The notes under the pieces: model-generated
What the model was told of the DNA's origin: nothing
Databases searched by the model: none
What the model saw: only the letters and a program-made list of their open reading frames with translations
In this document: one piece after another, positions 1 through 8,770 of the stretch
Layout of the letters: each line of letters opens with the position of its first letter
How positions within the stretch are numbered: the first letter of the stretch is position 1
Assembly: GCA_030625775.1 (NCBI GenBank)
Contig: DAOUQC010000036.1
Span: forward strand, 1-45,219
Direction of reading: 5' to 3'
Source of the DNA: Verrucomicrobiota bacterium
Lineage (GTDB): Bacteria > Verrucomicrobiota > Verrucomicrobiia > Verrucomicrobiales > DEV007
Length of the DNA stretch: 45,219 nt
Made by a program: the position numbers and the translations under genes

Positions 1-663
1 GCCGTTGCCCAGCATACCCTCACCTTGCTACTCAATCTGGCTACCCAGATTCACAGCTACGCAGCAGAATCGGCCGAATGGCCAAAATCCCCTTATTTTA
101 CCCGCCTCAACCATCCCATCTCTGAACTCGCAGGGAAAACCCTCGGCATCGCAGGAATGGGAACCATTGGTTCCCTCGTGGCCTCCATCGCCGAAACCCT
201 GGCAATGAATGTCGTCTGCCTGAAACGAGAAGGACAGAGCACTGCCTCGTCTGACTCAAACAAACGCCCGCGACTGGATCGCGATGAATTTTTTACCACT
301 TGCGACGCCATCAGCCTGCATTGCCCGCTCACCCCGGAAACCCATCACCTCATCAATGCAGAGACTCTCAGCCAGATGAAATCCTCCGCCTTTCTCATCA
401 ACACCGGCCGAGGCGACCTGATTGACGAACCCGCTTTGGCCGAAGCCCTGCAAAACAAAAAAATCGCAGGTGCCGCCCTCGATGTGCTTTCCAGCGAACC
501 ACCAGCAGCCGACCACATCCTCCTCTCACCCGACATTCCCAACCTCATCATCACTCCTCACACCGCCTGGGCCTCCATCGAAGCCCGCCAACGCCTACTT
601 GACGGCGTCGTAAAAAACATTCAAGCCTTCCAGACAGGAGAGTCGCTCAATCGGCTCGATTAA
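1..663 (+). CDS. D-2-hydroxyacid dehydrogenase, 5'-truncated by window edge
   Basis: C-terminal 220 residues of an NAD(P)-dependent D-isomer-specific 2-hydroxyacid dehydrogenase, which interconverts 2-oxo acids and D-2-hydroxy acids (glycerate/hydroxypyruvate type or similar). The open frame runs in from base 1 with an AVAQHTLTLLL-like helix, typical of the segment just before the Rossmann domain, so the true start lies upstream of the window. The nucleotide-binding GMGTIG motif lies near residues 55-60. The LHCPLTPET segment, the NTGRGDLIDE motif (catalytic Arg region), the GAALDVLSSEPP motif (catalytic Glu region) and ITPHTAW (catalytic His) follow in the usual order. The substrate cannot be decided from this half. 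It is convergent with the cupin gene. Confident on family. Confidence 0.93.
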   Translation, partial: AVAQHTLTLLLNLATQIHSYAAESAEWPKSPYFTRLNHPISELAGKTLGIAGMGTIGSLVASIAETLAMNVVCLKREGQSTASSDSNKRPRLDRDEFFTTCDAISLHCPLTPETHHLINAETLSQMKSSAFLINTGRGDLIDEPALAEALQNKKIAGAALDVLSSEPPAADHILLSPDIPNLIITPHTAWASIEARQRLLDGVVKNIQAFQTGESLNRLD

Positions 664-693
664 ACCTCCCCCCAATCCCCTATTCGCAATTCT

Positions 694-1035
694 TCAATCA
701 AACCACTCATCCTCCGGATCAAACTTCGGCACAGGCACGTTGATAATCTTCAAATCCCCCACTGCCCGATGTCGGCAACCTGGTTTAATCATCACTGATA
801 CTCCCGGTCTCAACGGATAACTCTCACCATCCAGTTCGATCGTGCCCTCTCCCTCAAGCACGTAATAAATCTCGGTCATCTTTTTATGGTAGTGCACCCG
901 GCTGTCTTCCTTGATCGTGGTCACATGCAAAGACGCCACCCCCTCTTCATCATCCATGAAAGCCCGTTTTGACGAGCCACAGGGACAAGGCACACCACCG
1001 ACTTCCTCAAAATCTACAATTTTAAACTTCTTCAT
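694..1035 (-). CDS. Small single-domain cupin protein
   Basis: A 113-residue single cupin barrel, probably cytoplasmic. The metal-binding set of the cupin motifs is intact: His48, His50 and Glu55 in the HYHKKMTEIYYV segment and His89 in the PGCRHRA segment. The N-terminus carries an unusual CPCG (residues 17-20). Small cupins of this shape are isomerases, dioxygenases or simple ligand binders, and the exact reaction cannot be read here. It is the last gene of a leftward set after the ATP-grasp and M20 genes. The gap before it is 29 bp and consists largely of heptamer repeats that read GGAGCTA on this strand, so they supply the only Shine-Dalgarno-like sequence. Confidence 0.85.
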   Translation of the reverse strand: MKKFKIVDFEEVGGVPCPCGSSKRAFMDDEEGVASLHVTTIKEDSRVHYHKKMTEIYYVLEGEGTIELDGESYPLRPGVSVMIKPGCRHRAVGDLKIINVPVPKFDPEDEWFD

Positions 1036-1043
1036 TCTGCCTA

Positions 1044-1085
1044 CTAGCTCCTAGCTCCTAGCTCCTATCTCCTATCTCCTATCTT
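1044..1085. repeat. Heptamer tandem repeat (CTAGCTC/CTATCTC)
   Basis: Six contiguous 7-bp units: three CTAGCTC, two CTATCTC and one CTATCTT. The array covers the last codons and stop of the M20 gene and the spacer before the cupin gene. The C-terminal residues GDRR and the stop of the peptidase are read out of the repeat. Confidence 0.9.
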
Positions 1086-2207
1086 CTTTCCAATATACCG
1101 ATCGCAAATCTCATAATAAACCAGCATCGAGTCTACATCAATCCACTCATCCTCTCCATGTAGATTACCCACCTCGGGTCTAGACAACATCACAGGTATT
1201 CCCTGTTCAGCAAAAAAGCGACCATCACTGGCACCCGAAGATCGAATCAAATCAACCGGTTCTCCGGTTACTTCAGTCGTCAATTTTACAAAACTCTCAT
1301 CGGGAGCCAAATGACTCGGCTCAGCTCCAATGATTTTTTCTATTTCAACCTCTTCGCCCAATAGTTTCCCAAGCTTCTCAATCAGAGTATCACAGGTCCA
1401 CGGCGGCGGAAAACGTATATCAAGAGTGGCCATTGCCGTTTCAGGTATACAGTTCACGCTGTCATTCGGGGTCTCCATCATCGTCACCGAACAAGTCGGA
1501 TACCAATGGGGATCGCTTTCAAGACTACCCTCCTGGCTCCCCCTCTGCTCCTTGAACCAGTGCAACACAGGGGGGATCCGGACCAGTAATCGCTCAAGCG
1601 GATTCTCCGCCAACCATGGGCGTGCGGCATGTGAAGAATGTCCGCGGGCCCTTATCTGCAAATGAAGAATCCCCTTTTCCTCAACGGTGATCCGATTCAA
1701 TGATCCCCCATCCGGGATGATCGCCACCCCGCACCTCAATCCAGCTTCTTTGAGCAGACAACAAACACCCGCTTCACCGCCCTGTTCCTCATCCGAAGTA
1801 ATGGCCAGGCCCAGGGATATGCCCGGGTTTTCGCTATGCCGTTTACGAAAAAGTTCAAGCAGGATCGCCATCTGCCCCTTCATGTCACCAGCCCCTGCAC
1901 CGATGATTCTGCCGTCTTTGATTTCAGAGCGATAACTTTCCGATTGCGGATGCTCAACCACGTCCAGATGAGCGCACAGCAAAATTTCCGGGTGATCCGT
2001 TCCCTCGGGTAACGCGAGCAGGGATTCATAACCACTGTATTCATGGCGTTTCAAGACAACCCCTGGAACTTCATCCAAATGATTGCGAACCACTTGAAAA
2101 CACCGTGCTCGTTCCTCCGGTTTGGAATCGGTACTCTCAATCACAATCAAATCACGGGTCAGGCGAATCAATTGATCCTGTAATATTTTTGCATTAGCAG
2201 ATTTCAT
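1065..2207 (-). CDS. M20-family metallopeptidase/deacylase (ArgE/DapE/CPG2-like)
   Basis: A 380-residue cytoplasmic zinc amidohydrolase of the M20 clan, which cleaves amide bonds of N-acyl amino acids or small peptides. The metal and catalytic residues appear in the standard order: His80 and Asp82 in CAHLDVVE, bridging Asp108 in GAGDMKG, the general-base pair Glu140-Glu141 in TSDEEQGG, Asp166 in IIPDGG, and a C-terminal LHGEDEW segment with the last His. The dimerisation lid lies around residues 175-290. It starts 8 bp after the stop of the ATP-grasp gene, behind an AGAGGG ribosome-binding sequence, so the two are almost certainly co-transcribed. A ligase next to a peptidase suggests making or trimming of an N-acyl amino acid or dipeptide (inference). 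Its last codons lie inside a heptamer repeat. Confidence 0.92.
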   Translation of the reverse strand: MKSANAKILQDQLIRLTRDLIVIESTDSKPEERARCFQVVRNHLDEVPGVVLKRHEYSGYESLLALPEGTDHPEILLCAHLDVVEHPQSESYRSEIKDGRIIGAGAGDMKGQMAILLELFRKRHSENPGISLGLAITSDEEQGGEAGVCCLLKEAGLRCGVAIIPDGGSLNRITVEEKGILHLQIRARGHSSHAARPWLAENPLERLLVRIPPVLHWFKEQRGSQEGSLESDPHWYPTCSVTMMETPNDSVNCIPETAMATLDIRFPPPWTCDTLIEKLGKLLGEEVEIEKIIGAEPSHLAPDESFVKLTTEVTGEPVDLIRSSGASDGRFFAEQGIPVMLSRPEVGNLHGEDEWIDVDSMLVYYEICDRYIGKKIGDRR

Positions 2208-2215
2208 ATCCCTCT

Positions 2216-3586
2216 TCAGTCTCTAACTAATTTCATCATTATCGGCAGATCGTTCTCAGTAAGATCCAAAAGTTCATGACAATGCTCCGGTGTATCTGCA
2301 AGGCAAAGAAACTGCCCTTTGTGCACCTTTCCGTCTTCACCAAAATTAAAATTAAGGGGCACTACCCCCTCCTTCATTCCCGGCATGAAAAGGTGCCCGG
2401 GACGATCCAGCATTTCCAATAATATATCACCTGACTGCGGCTCTGAAAGACGCAGATTCCTCATCAACCAGGCACCACCCTTTTTCAAGTGCCTGGCCAA
2501 TACAGAGGGATAAGTTGCCCCGGTCACCCGGGCATTGATTTCACACACATAGACGTCGGGAGCAGATTGCCGATCACGCTCGGCCACGATGAAGTCCACA
2601 CTGGCGGTGCCCCGGTATCCTGTGCCATGAAGCCAGAGACCCGCCTCCCTGGCTTGGCGTAAAAGCTCTGCCTCAATCTCCGGGTGCTCGGCAAGGTAAG
2701 TCGGCGGCGATTCATTGCCTTCGTGAACACTTGCTCCGCTCAAAATTTGTTCAGTGATATCATACAAAGTCACTGCGCTATCATCGAGAAACATTTGCAC
2801 ACTGGGACTACGCATCCCAAGGACACCTTTCTCACCGACCTTCAACCAAGTCTGAACCATCACTGAGCCCTCAAAAAAATAATGCTCCGGCACCTTGATT
2901 TCATCCGCTGTATCCACTTTCATCATTCCAATACCGGAAGCCCCTATCTGTGATTTGATCACTGCCTGTGAATAACCTGCGTGCTTGAATCCAGCAATTA
3001 TCGCATTGGCTTCAGCCGTACTTTCAGCAATCCCTGTTTCCACTACCGGCAAATCACAAGCACACAGATGCTGATGCAGCATGTATTTATTATTTCCAGA
3101 CTGGCTCCCCCGTACTGTAGCGATCGTATCCTTGCCAACTGAATGGGCGATCAGTGACAAAGTTTGATCCGTTACATAGCCATCCACCCAATGCGAAGAG
3201 TGATCCTTAATTTTTTTGAGTATAGGGTGCGTATTATCCCCGTCAGCCAGAGCCCTACCTATTTTCTCATATTCCAGATGTTTCAGAGTAATCAACTCCG
3301 GCAGTTTCAAACCCAGACCCTCCTTGAAATAACGACACAGATGTTCGTCGGGTTCACGTTCCAAAATGAGAAGGCTCTTCTTTTCCCGATAGATCAAATT
3401 GAGCACGGGAATCAAACGCCCACCGTAAGAATCAATTTCACCTACCTCTTGCGCCAGGGCTTCCGTCTCCGCTTTGTTACCAAAAAATAGTGCTAACAAG
3501 TTGGCAAAAAAAACGGCATGGCGATCCCAAAATTGCGGCAGGTGCCCAGGCTTGATGACAACTTTGACTGGTGTTTCGCTTTGCAT
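2216..3586 (-). CDS. ATP-grasp ligase, possibly peptide ligase PGM1-like
   Basis: A 456-residue protein with a preATP-grasp N-terminal region (about 1-150) followed by an ATP-grasp fold. The segment QAVIKSQIGASGIGMM gives the ATP-binding lysine and glycine-rich loop, and the acidic metal-binding CEINARVTGATYP motif comes near residue 370. ATP-grasp enzymes join a carboxylate to an amine or thiol through an acylphosphate. The preATP-grasp arrangement and the INARVTGATYPS motif recall the pheganomycin-type peptide ligase PGM1 and relatives; this is a family impression, not a search result. The first ATG is at 3586; a TTG at 3628 would add 14 residues but has no ribosome-binding site. It is the first gene of the operon with the M20 peptidase and the cupin. 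Confidence 0.82.
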   Translation of the reverse strand: MQSETPVKVVIKPGHLPQFWDRHAVFFANLLALFFGNKAETEALAQEVGEIDSYGGRLIPVLNLIYREKKSLLILEREPDEHLCRYFKEGLGLKLPELITLKHLEYEKIGRALADGDNTHPILKKIKDHSSHWVDGYVTDQTLSLIAHSVGKDTIATVRGSQSGNNKYMLHQHLCACDLPVVETGIAESTAEANAIIAGFKHAGYSQAVIKSQIGASGIGMMKVDTADEIKVPEHYFFEGSVMVQTWLKVGEKGVLGMRSPSVQMFLDDSAVTLYDITEQILSGASVHEGNESPPTYLAEHPEIEAELLRQAREAGLWLHGTGYRGTASVDFIVAERDRQSAPDVYVCEINARVTGATYPSVLARHLKKGGAWLMRNLRLSEPQSGDILLEMLDRPGHLFMPGMKEGVVPLNFNFGEDGKVHKGQFLCLADTPEHCHELLDLTENDLPIMMKLVRD

Positions 3587-3778
3587 GTATAACAATGAGT
3601 GCTCTAACAAACCCCCAACGAGACTCAAATCAATAGCATCTACTCATATAAAATGAGAATGACTTTCCCATTTTTTGTGTAGACTTGTAGTAAAACAAAA
3701 ACAAGCTATTGGCCTTTCCCATCTATGCCTTGATTGGAAAGGTAGCTTGAAAACTTGTACCACATTGCCTCCAACCCC

Positions 3779-6733
3779 ATGTTCACCCGTCCCCTCCCAG
3801 CCCTCTGCATTCTTCTACTCCCTGTTTTTTGGATCCAGGCCCAGGAAGACCTCCTGCTCCCCCCTGAAAAAGCCGCTGCAACGATGGAGGTACCCGATGG
3901 CTTCTCCGTTTCTCTTTTTGCCGGCGAGCCTGACCTGAAACAACCCATCGGATTTTGTATCGATGACCGCGGACGTCTGTGGGTTGCAGAAGCCAACAAC
4001 TACCCCGACAAAAAAGCAGGACTCAATGACCGCATCCTGATTTACGAAGACAGTGACAATGACGGTCGTTTCGACAAAAGCACTGTTTTTTACGACAAAC
4101 TCGAATACGTCACTGGCATCGAAGTGGGGTTCGGTGGCGCCTGGGTGATGTCTCCCCCCAATTTCTATTTCATTCCGGATCATAATGGTGACGATATTCC
4201 CGACGGCAAAGCGGAAATCCTGCTCGACGGTTTTGGCACCGCCTTTAATGCCCACAACATTGCCAACGGATTTTCCTGGGGGCCGGATGGCTGGCTCTAT
4301 GGATGTCATGGCCGCACCAACTGGTCGGCGCCGGGCAAACCCGACACTGCAGAAAAGGACCGCCAGCGTTTTGATGGGGGCATATACCGCTACCACCCAA
4401 CCCGCCATATCTGGGAACCTTTCTCAGACGGCACCACCAATCCCTGGGGTATCGACTTCAACGACTACGGCCAGGCTTTCACCTGTAACTGCGTCAACCC
4501 GCACCTGTTTCACATGATCCAGGGAGCCCACTACGACCCCTGGCGCAATCGTGAGTCGAGCCAGCATGCCTATCAACGCATCCAATCCATCGCTGACCAC
4601 CTGCATTACGCAGGCGGCTCTCACACTAAAAACCGCGGAACCAGTAGCGAACTGGACGTCGGGGGTGGACACGCCCACTGCGGCACCATGATCTATCTGG
4701 GCGATTCCTGGCCCGACAGCTATCGCAACAACGTGTTCATGAACAACATTCACGGACGCCGTATGAACAACGACATCATTAAAAGAATGGGCTCGGGTTA
4801 CACCGCCACCCATGGGGACAACCTGATGGTATCACGGGACCCCTGGTTCATGGGGGTAACCATTCGTTACGGCCCGGATGGCTCCGCCTTCGTCAGTGAC
4901 TGGTCGGACACCGGTGAATGCCACAGCATCAAAGACACCCGGAAGAATACAGGTCGATTATACAAAATCACCTACGGCAAAGCCAAACCTGCCATCACCA
5001 ACTTGGCTGATAAAGATAATACCGAACTGGTAAAATTACAGTTGCATAAAAACGACTGGTTCGTCCAGCATGCCCGGCGCTTACTTCAGGAACGTGCTGC
5101 TGCAGGCCTGGACATGAAAAAAAGCCATCAAATGCTGCGAGCCATGCTGACAGACAATCCCGATGCAACCCGAAAGCTACGCGCCCTATGGACACTGCAC
5201 GCCACCGGTGGGACGGATGAAAAGCTCTTGCTCTCCTTACTCGACCATCACAACGAGTATCTAAGAGCCTGGGCCATTCAACTGTTATGCGAAAACAAAG
5301 CACCCTCATCCAAAACCCTGGCCAGATTCACTGCACTCGCAGCTGATGGAAACTCACCCTTTGTCAGACTCTATCTGGCCAGTGCCTTGCAACGCATCAA
5401 AAGGGAACAACGCTGGTCTATTGCCGAAGCATTGGCCACACACGGAGAAGATGCCGATGATGCCAACCTTCCCATGATGCTCTGGTATGGCATCGAACCC
5501 CTGGTTGAGATCGATCAAAAGCGCTTTATCCAACTGACATCCACATCTGAAATCTCAATGATTCGTCTTCATGTTGCCCGGCGCGTCGCATCGCTGCCTC
5601 CTGCCCGGGCCGACCAGGGCCTGGCCACACTGGTCTCAGTGATGAAAACAATGACCGATGAGAAATATTTAACAGACATCCTTAGCGGAATCAGCGAAGG
5701 CCTGAAAGGACGACCAGAAACCCCCATGCCGCAAGAATGGACCAGCCTCTATCAGAAACTATCAAACAGCCCCGACTCCCAGGTTCGCGAACAAGCAATA
5801 CTGCTTGCCCTGACTTTCGGCGATGCAAACGCGCTTTCAAATCTCCGCAAACTGGCAGCCGACACCAAAGCCGGAGGTGAAATTCGCAGACGTACCATCG
5901 ATGCTCTGGTCGAGAATAAAGATAAACAATTACCCGCCTTGCTAATCAACCTGGTAAAGGATGCCGAAACCCGCCATGCCGCAATCAAGGGACTGGCAAG
6001 TTATAATCACCCACAAAGTGTCACGGCCATCATCGGCACTTACTCCGACTATGATCTGCAAGCCAAACAGGATGCCGTGCAAACTCTGACCTCGCGTCCC
6101 GAATGGGCACTCAAACTGCTCGAACAAATCCAACAGGAAAACATTCCAAAAACCGATGTTCCCGCTTTTACGCTGCGCCAAATGGCGGGTTTCAACAATA
6201 AACAGATCAATTCCCACATCGAAAAAATCTGGGGCAAGGTTCGCCCCACAGCGAAAGACAAAGCCCGGCTGATTGCTAAATTCAAAAAACAATTCACTCC
6301 TGCCCTTATAGAAAAAGGGGATGCAGCGAACGGACGTTTGATGTTCCAACGAACCTGTATGGCCTGCCACCAGCTTTTTGGCGAAGGAGTTGAAATTGGC
6401 CCGGATCTCACCGGCTCGGATCGCAGGAATCTTGATTACGTGCTGGAAAACGTTCTTGATCCCAACGCTTTTGTTGCCAAAGACTTCCAGATCACCACAG
6501 TAGAAACCAAAGACGGACGCCTGATCACCGGAATGATCAAATCAGAGAACCAGAATGCCCTGGCTATTCAAACTCTCAACGAAGAGCTCATCGTACCACT
6601 GAAAGATGTCAAAACGAGGAACAGTCCCCCGCTGTCGATGATGCCCGAGGGACTTGCCTCCACCATGTCTACCGAGCAGTTTCGTGATTTGATCCGCTAT
6701 CTGTCAAGCGATCAGCAAGTGCCGCTGAAGTAA
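3779..6733 (+). CDS. Secreted PVC-type haem-binding CxxCH protein with dehydrogenase propeller and HEAT repeats
   Basis: A 984-residue exported protein. From the ATG at 3779 it has a clear signal peptide (PLPALCILLLPVFWIQAQ); the upstream ATG at 3755 would put eight extra residues before it. Three parts follow: an NHL/glucose-dehydrogenase-like beta-propeller (about 35-400) typical of the PVC 'membrane-bound dehydrogenase' family, an alpha-helical HEAT-repeat region (about 420-830), and a C-terminal cytochrome c domain with one CMACH haem site at residues 860-864 and a possible distal Met in SMMPEG. Such proteins are abundant in Planctomycetota and Verrucomicrobiota and are presumed to oxidise sugars or alcohols in the periplasm and pass electrons to cytochromes; substrates are mostly unknown. 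It stands alone on this strand, 36 bp from the convergent nagB. Confidence 0.93.
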   Translation: MFTRPLPALCILLLPVFWIQAQEDLLLPPEKAAATMEVPDGFSVSLFAGEPDLKQPIGFCIDDRGRLWVAEANNYPDKKAGLNDRILIYEDSDNDGRFDKSTVFYDKLEYVTGIEVGFGGAWVMSPPNFYFIPDHNGDDIPDGKAEILLDGFGTAFNAHNIANGFSWGPDGWLYGCHGRTNWSAPGKPDTAEKDRQRFDGGIYRYHPTRHIWEPFSDGTTNPWGIDFNDYGQAFTCNCVNPHLFHMIQGAHYDPWRNRESSQHAYQRIQSIADHLHYAGGSHTKNRGTSSELDVGGGHAHCGTMIYLGDSWPDSYRNNVFMNNIHGRRMNNDIIKRMGSGYTATHGDNLMVSRDPWFMGVTIRYGPDGSAFVSDWSDTGECHSIKDTRKNTGRLYKITYGKAKPAITNLADKDNTELVKLQLHKNDWFVQHARRLLQERAAAGLDMKKSHQMLRAMLTDNPDATRKLRALWTLHATGGTDEKLLLSLLDHHNEYLRAWAIQLLCENKAPSSKTLARFTALAADGNSPFVRLYLASALQRIKREQRWSIAEALATHGEDADDANLPMMLWYGIEPLVEIDQKRFIQLTSTSEISMIRLHVARRVASLPPARADQGLATLVSVMKTMTDEKYLTDILSGISEGLKGRPETPMPQEWTSLYQKLSNSPDSQVREQAILLALTFGDANALSNLRKLAADTKAGGEIRRRTIDALVENKDKQLPALLINLVKDAETRHAAIKGLASYNHPQSVTAIIGTYSDYDLQAKQDAVQTLTSRPEWALKLLEQIQQENIPKTDVPAFTLRQMAGFNNKQINSHIEKIWGKVRPTAKDKARLIAKFKKQFTPALIEKGDAANGRLMFQRTCMACHQLFGEGVEIGPDLTGSDRRNLDYVLENVLDPNAFVAKDFQITTVETKDGRLITGMIKSENQNALAIQTLNEELIVPLKDVKTRNSPPLSMMPEGLASTMSTEQFRDLIRYLSSDQQVPLK

Positions 6734-6769
6734 TTGCCGTAAGAAGCTCCGTCCCGGGCTCCTGCCGAT

Positions 6770-8662
6770 TTAGTGTCGTTGAAATGCTTCGATGGCTTCA
6801 TACTCCGCCATTCCGAGTTGATCATAACGTCTCGCCGTCGTCTGGTTGCGAACACTGGAATCAAGTTCATCCTGGCTGATTGACTGGAACTTTCGAATCG
6901 CCTCGCGCTTGAGATCCAATTGGTCCGGACTCATCGGCACCGCCATCTCAATCTCATTGGAATTCATTTCACTTTCTTTCCCGCGATACAACCACACCCG
7001 GCAATCTGCCACCCAGGTTTCGTCTTTAAGTTGCTCCATCGCTTGCTCAATCGAACGATAACACAGGGTCTGCAAAGCACTGGGATCGGCCAGATGACCG
7101 GTCGCATAAATTTGATGAGGCTGGTATTCGGCCAGTATCCGGCTTGTTTGCTCCACATCCGCATCCGTCAGTTGGAACTGGCGGTAACGACCCTTTTCAT
7201 AAAAAGGCAAGTCTTGAAAGACAACCGCCTCTGGGTCCAATCCGCAAATGCCTGCCGCATCACGAACCTCTCCCCGTAGAATCAATGCCTTCAAATGCCT
7301 GACGTTTTCAGGATCATCACCAAAAGCCCCCTTCTCTTGCAATTGAACCAAAATCTCACGGGCATAATCCTCCTTACCCGAACTGGTATCACCAATCAGC
7401 TCAGCCACTTCCAGCAACACACTGGCAAATTTCTGCGCTGCCAGATCAGGCACCCGCAATCCCCCCGAAGTCTGGACAATCAGTTTCACCTCGTGGCCCT
7501 GCTCCACCAAGCGGTGAATAGTGCCCGCCAGCGAAGCCACGGCATCACTCGGTTCCGGACTGAAAATGAGAACCCTCTTGGGATGCGGTGAAGCTCGTTC
7601 AGGGCGATGCGCATCATCAGCTCCAGGCTTGCCTCCCGGCCACCCCGTGATGGTATGCTTTACCATATCAAAGACGCCGATGTTCACGTTATAAGCCCGT
7701 CCACTCACCGTCAGCAACTCTCCTGCCCCACATTCATTGTAATCCTCGTCTACCAGTCTAAGGATGGGTTTTTCCAAACGATGGGATAACCAAGTAACGG
7801 CCCGTTGAATCATCTTTGCCTCCCATTTCACCGAGCCTACCAACCAGGGCAGATTTATTCTCGTCAATTGAGACGATGCGGCTTCATCAACCAGGAAAGT
7901 GGCATTGTCGTGATCCTGCAGAAAACTTGCCGAAATCCGATCAGTCACCTCACCCTCTACGGCCTCCTGCACTATCTCTGCTTTATTCCCTCCCCAAGCC
8001 ATCAATACCAGACGCTTTGCGCTCAGGATAGTCCCCACCCCCATTGTAATCGCATTCCGTGGCACATTGGCTTCTCCCAAAAAATCAGCGGCAGCATCGC
8101 GTCGCGTGATGCGGTCCAAAGTGATCATTCGTGTCCTCGAATCCCGTGACGAGCCCGGCTCGTTGAATCCAATATGGCCCGTCCGCCCAATGCCCAGGAT
8201 TTGCAAATCGATGCCCCCTGCATCCTCGATTTTCTTTTCATATTCCAAACAAGACTCATACACCACATCGAGGGAAACCGTGCCGTCGGGAATGTTGATA
8301 TTTCCATTAGGGATGTCGATATGATCAAACAACTGTTCCCGCATGAAGCGATTGTAGCTTTCCCGGTGATCCGACTGTAGCCCGTGATATTCATCAAGAT
8401 TGAAAGTGATGACATTCTGGAAACTCAAACCCTCTTCGCGATGCAAACGAATCAGCTCGCGATAGAAAGGAACCGGAGTCGATCCGGTTGCTAATCCCAA
8501 TACCACGTTTTTCTTTTCGCCCTGCCGCTGCCGAATCAAGCCGGCCACTTCCCCCGCGAGTTGGCTGCAGCCCATGGTTGAATCTTTAACAATCACGCTA
8601 CGCGTCTTCTCGTAGCGTTCTTTTTGCGTCTGTTGCTTGCCTGGTGAATCAAGAATGCTCAT
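6770..8662 (-). CDS. nagB: Glucosamine-6-phosphate deaminase fused to a degenerate PIG-L/LmbE-like domain
   Basis: A 630-residue fusion. Residues 20-290 are a NagB-type deaminase/isomerase that converts glucosamine 6-phosphate to fructose 6-phosphate and ammonia. Visible motifs are the phosphate loop LGLATGSTP, catalytic FNLDEYHGL (Asp90), GRTGHIGFNEPGS (His163) and ITMGVGTIL. Residues 362-600 have the fold signature of PIG-L/LmbE deacetylases, as in the long NagB proteins of Bacteroidota. The zinc-binding HPDD is replaced by EPSD (residues 370-373), and the second metal motif reads DPSALQ (526-531) instead of the usual DPHGTH. The C-terminal domain is therefore probably not a metal deacetylase. 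A 27-bp palindrome begins 2 bp upstream of the ATG, implying repression. The gene indicates amino-sugar use. Confidence 0.88.
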   Translation of the reverse strand: MSILDSPGKQQTQKERYEKTRSVIVKDSTMGCSQLAGEVAGLIRQRQGEKKNVVLGLATGSTPVPFYRELIRLHREEGLSFQNVITFNLDEYHGLQSDHRESYNRFMREQLFDHIDIPNGNINIPDGTVSLDVVYESCLEYEKKIEDAGGIDLQILGIGRTGHIGFNEPGSSRDSRTRMITLDRITRRDAAADFLGEANVPRNAITMGVGTILSAKRLVLMAWGGNKAEIVQEAVEGEVTDRISASFLQDHDNATFLVDEAASSQLTRINLPWLVGSVKWEAKMIQRAVTWLSHRLEKPILRLVDEDYNECGAGELLTVSGRAYNVNIGVFDMVKHTITGWPGGKPGADDAHRPERASPHPKRVLIFSPEPSDAVASLAGTIHRLVEQGHEVKLIVQTSGGLRVPDLAAQKFASVLLEVAELIGDTSSGKEDYAREILVQLQEKGAFGDDPENVRHLKALILRGEVRDAAGICGLDPEAVVFQDLPFYEKGRYRQFQLTDADVEQTSRILAEYQPHQIYATGHLADPSALQTLCYRSIEQAMEQLKDETWVADCRVWLYRGKESEMNSNEIEMAVPMSPDQLDLKREAIRKFQSISQDELDSSVRNQTTARRYDQLGMAEYEAIEAFQRH

Positions 8663-8663
8663 A

Positions 8664-8690
8664 GTATATTTACGTGATCACGTTATATAC
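8664..8690. promoter_or_regulatory. Palindromic operator candidate between nagB and a sulfatase
   Basis: The core ACGTGATCACGT is a perfect 12-bp palindrome, flanked by GTATAT on one side and ATATAC on the other. The site sits immediately upstream of the nagB start and 80 bp before the divergent sulfatase. The regulator is unknown; the core resembles fused half-sites of a GntR-, LacI- or CRP-type protein. Confidence 0.6.
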
Positions 8691-8770
8691 AAACCCTTGC
8701 CCTGACAACACGGAACCTCATATTTGAAACCAAACCTCACTTCATAATTTTACTTCACCAAAGCCCATTC

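Noticed and set aside
1044-1085. Short regular repeats as a CRISPR array
   Set aside because: Units are 7 bp, contiguous and without spacers; the same holds at 32364 and 42441. No cas genes are seen in the window.
3815-4408. 197-residue minus-strand frame inside the haem-protein gene
   Set aside because: Antisense shadow of the propeller domain, with no start signal or domain.
6734-6769. Terminator between the haem-protein gene and nagB
   Set aside because: No convincing stem or T tract in the 36-bp convergent gap.
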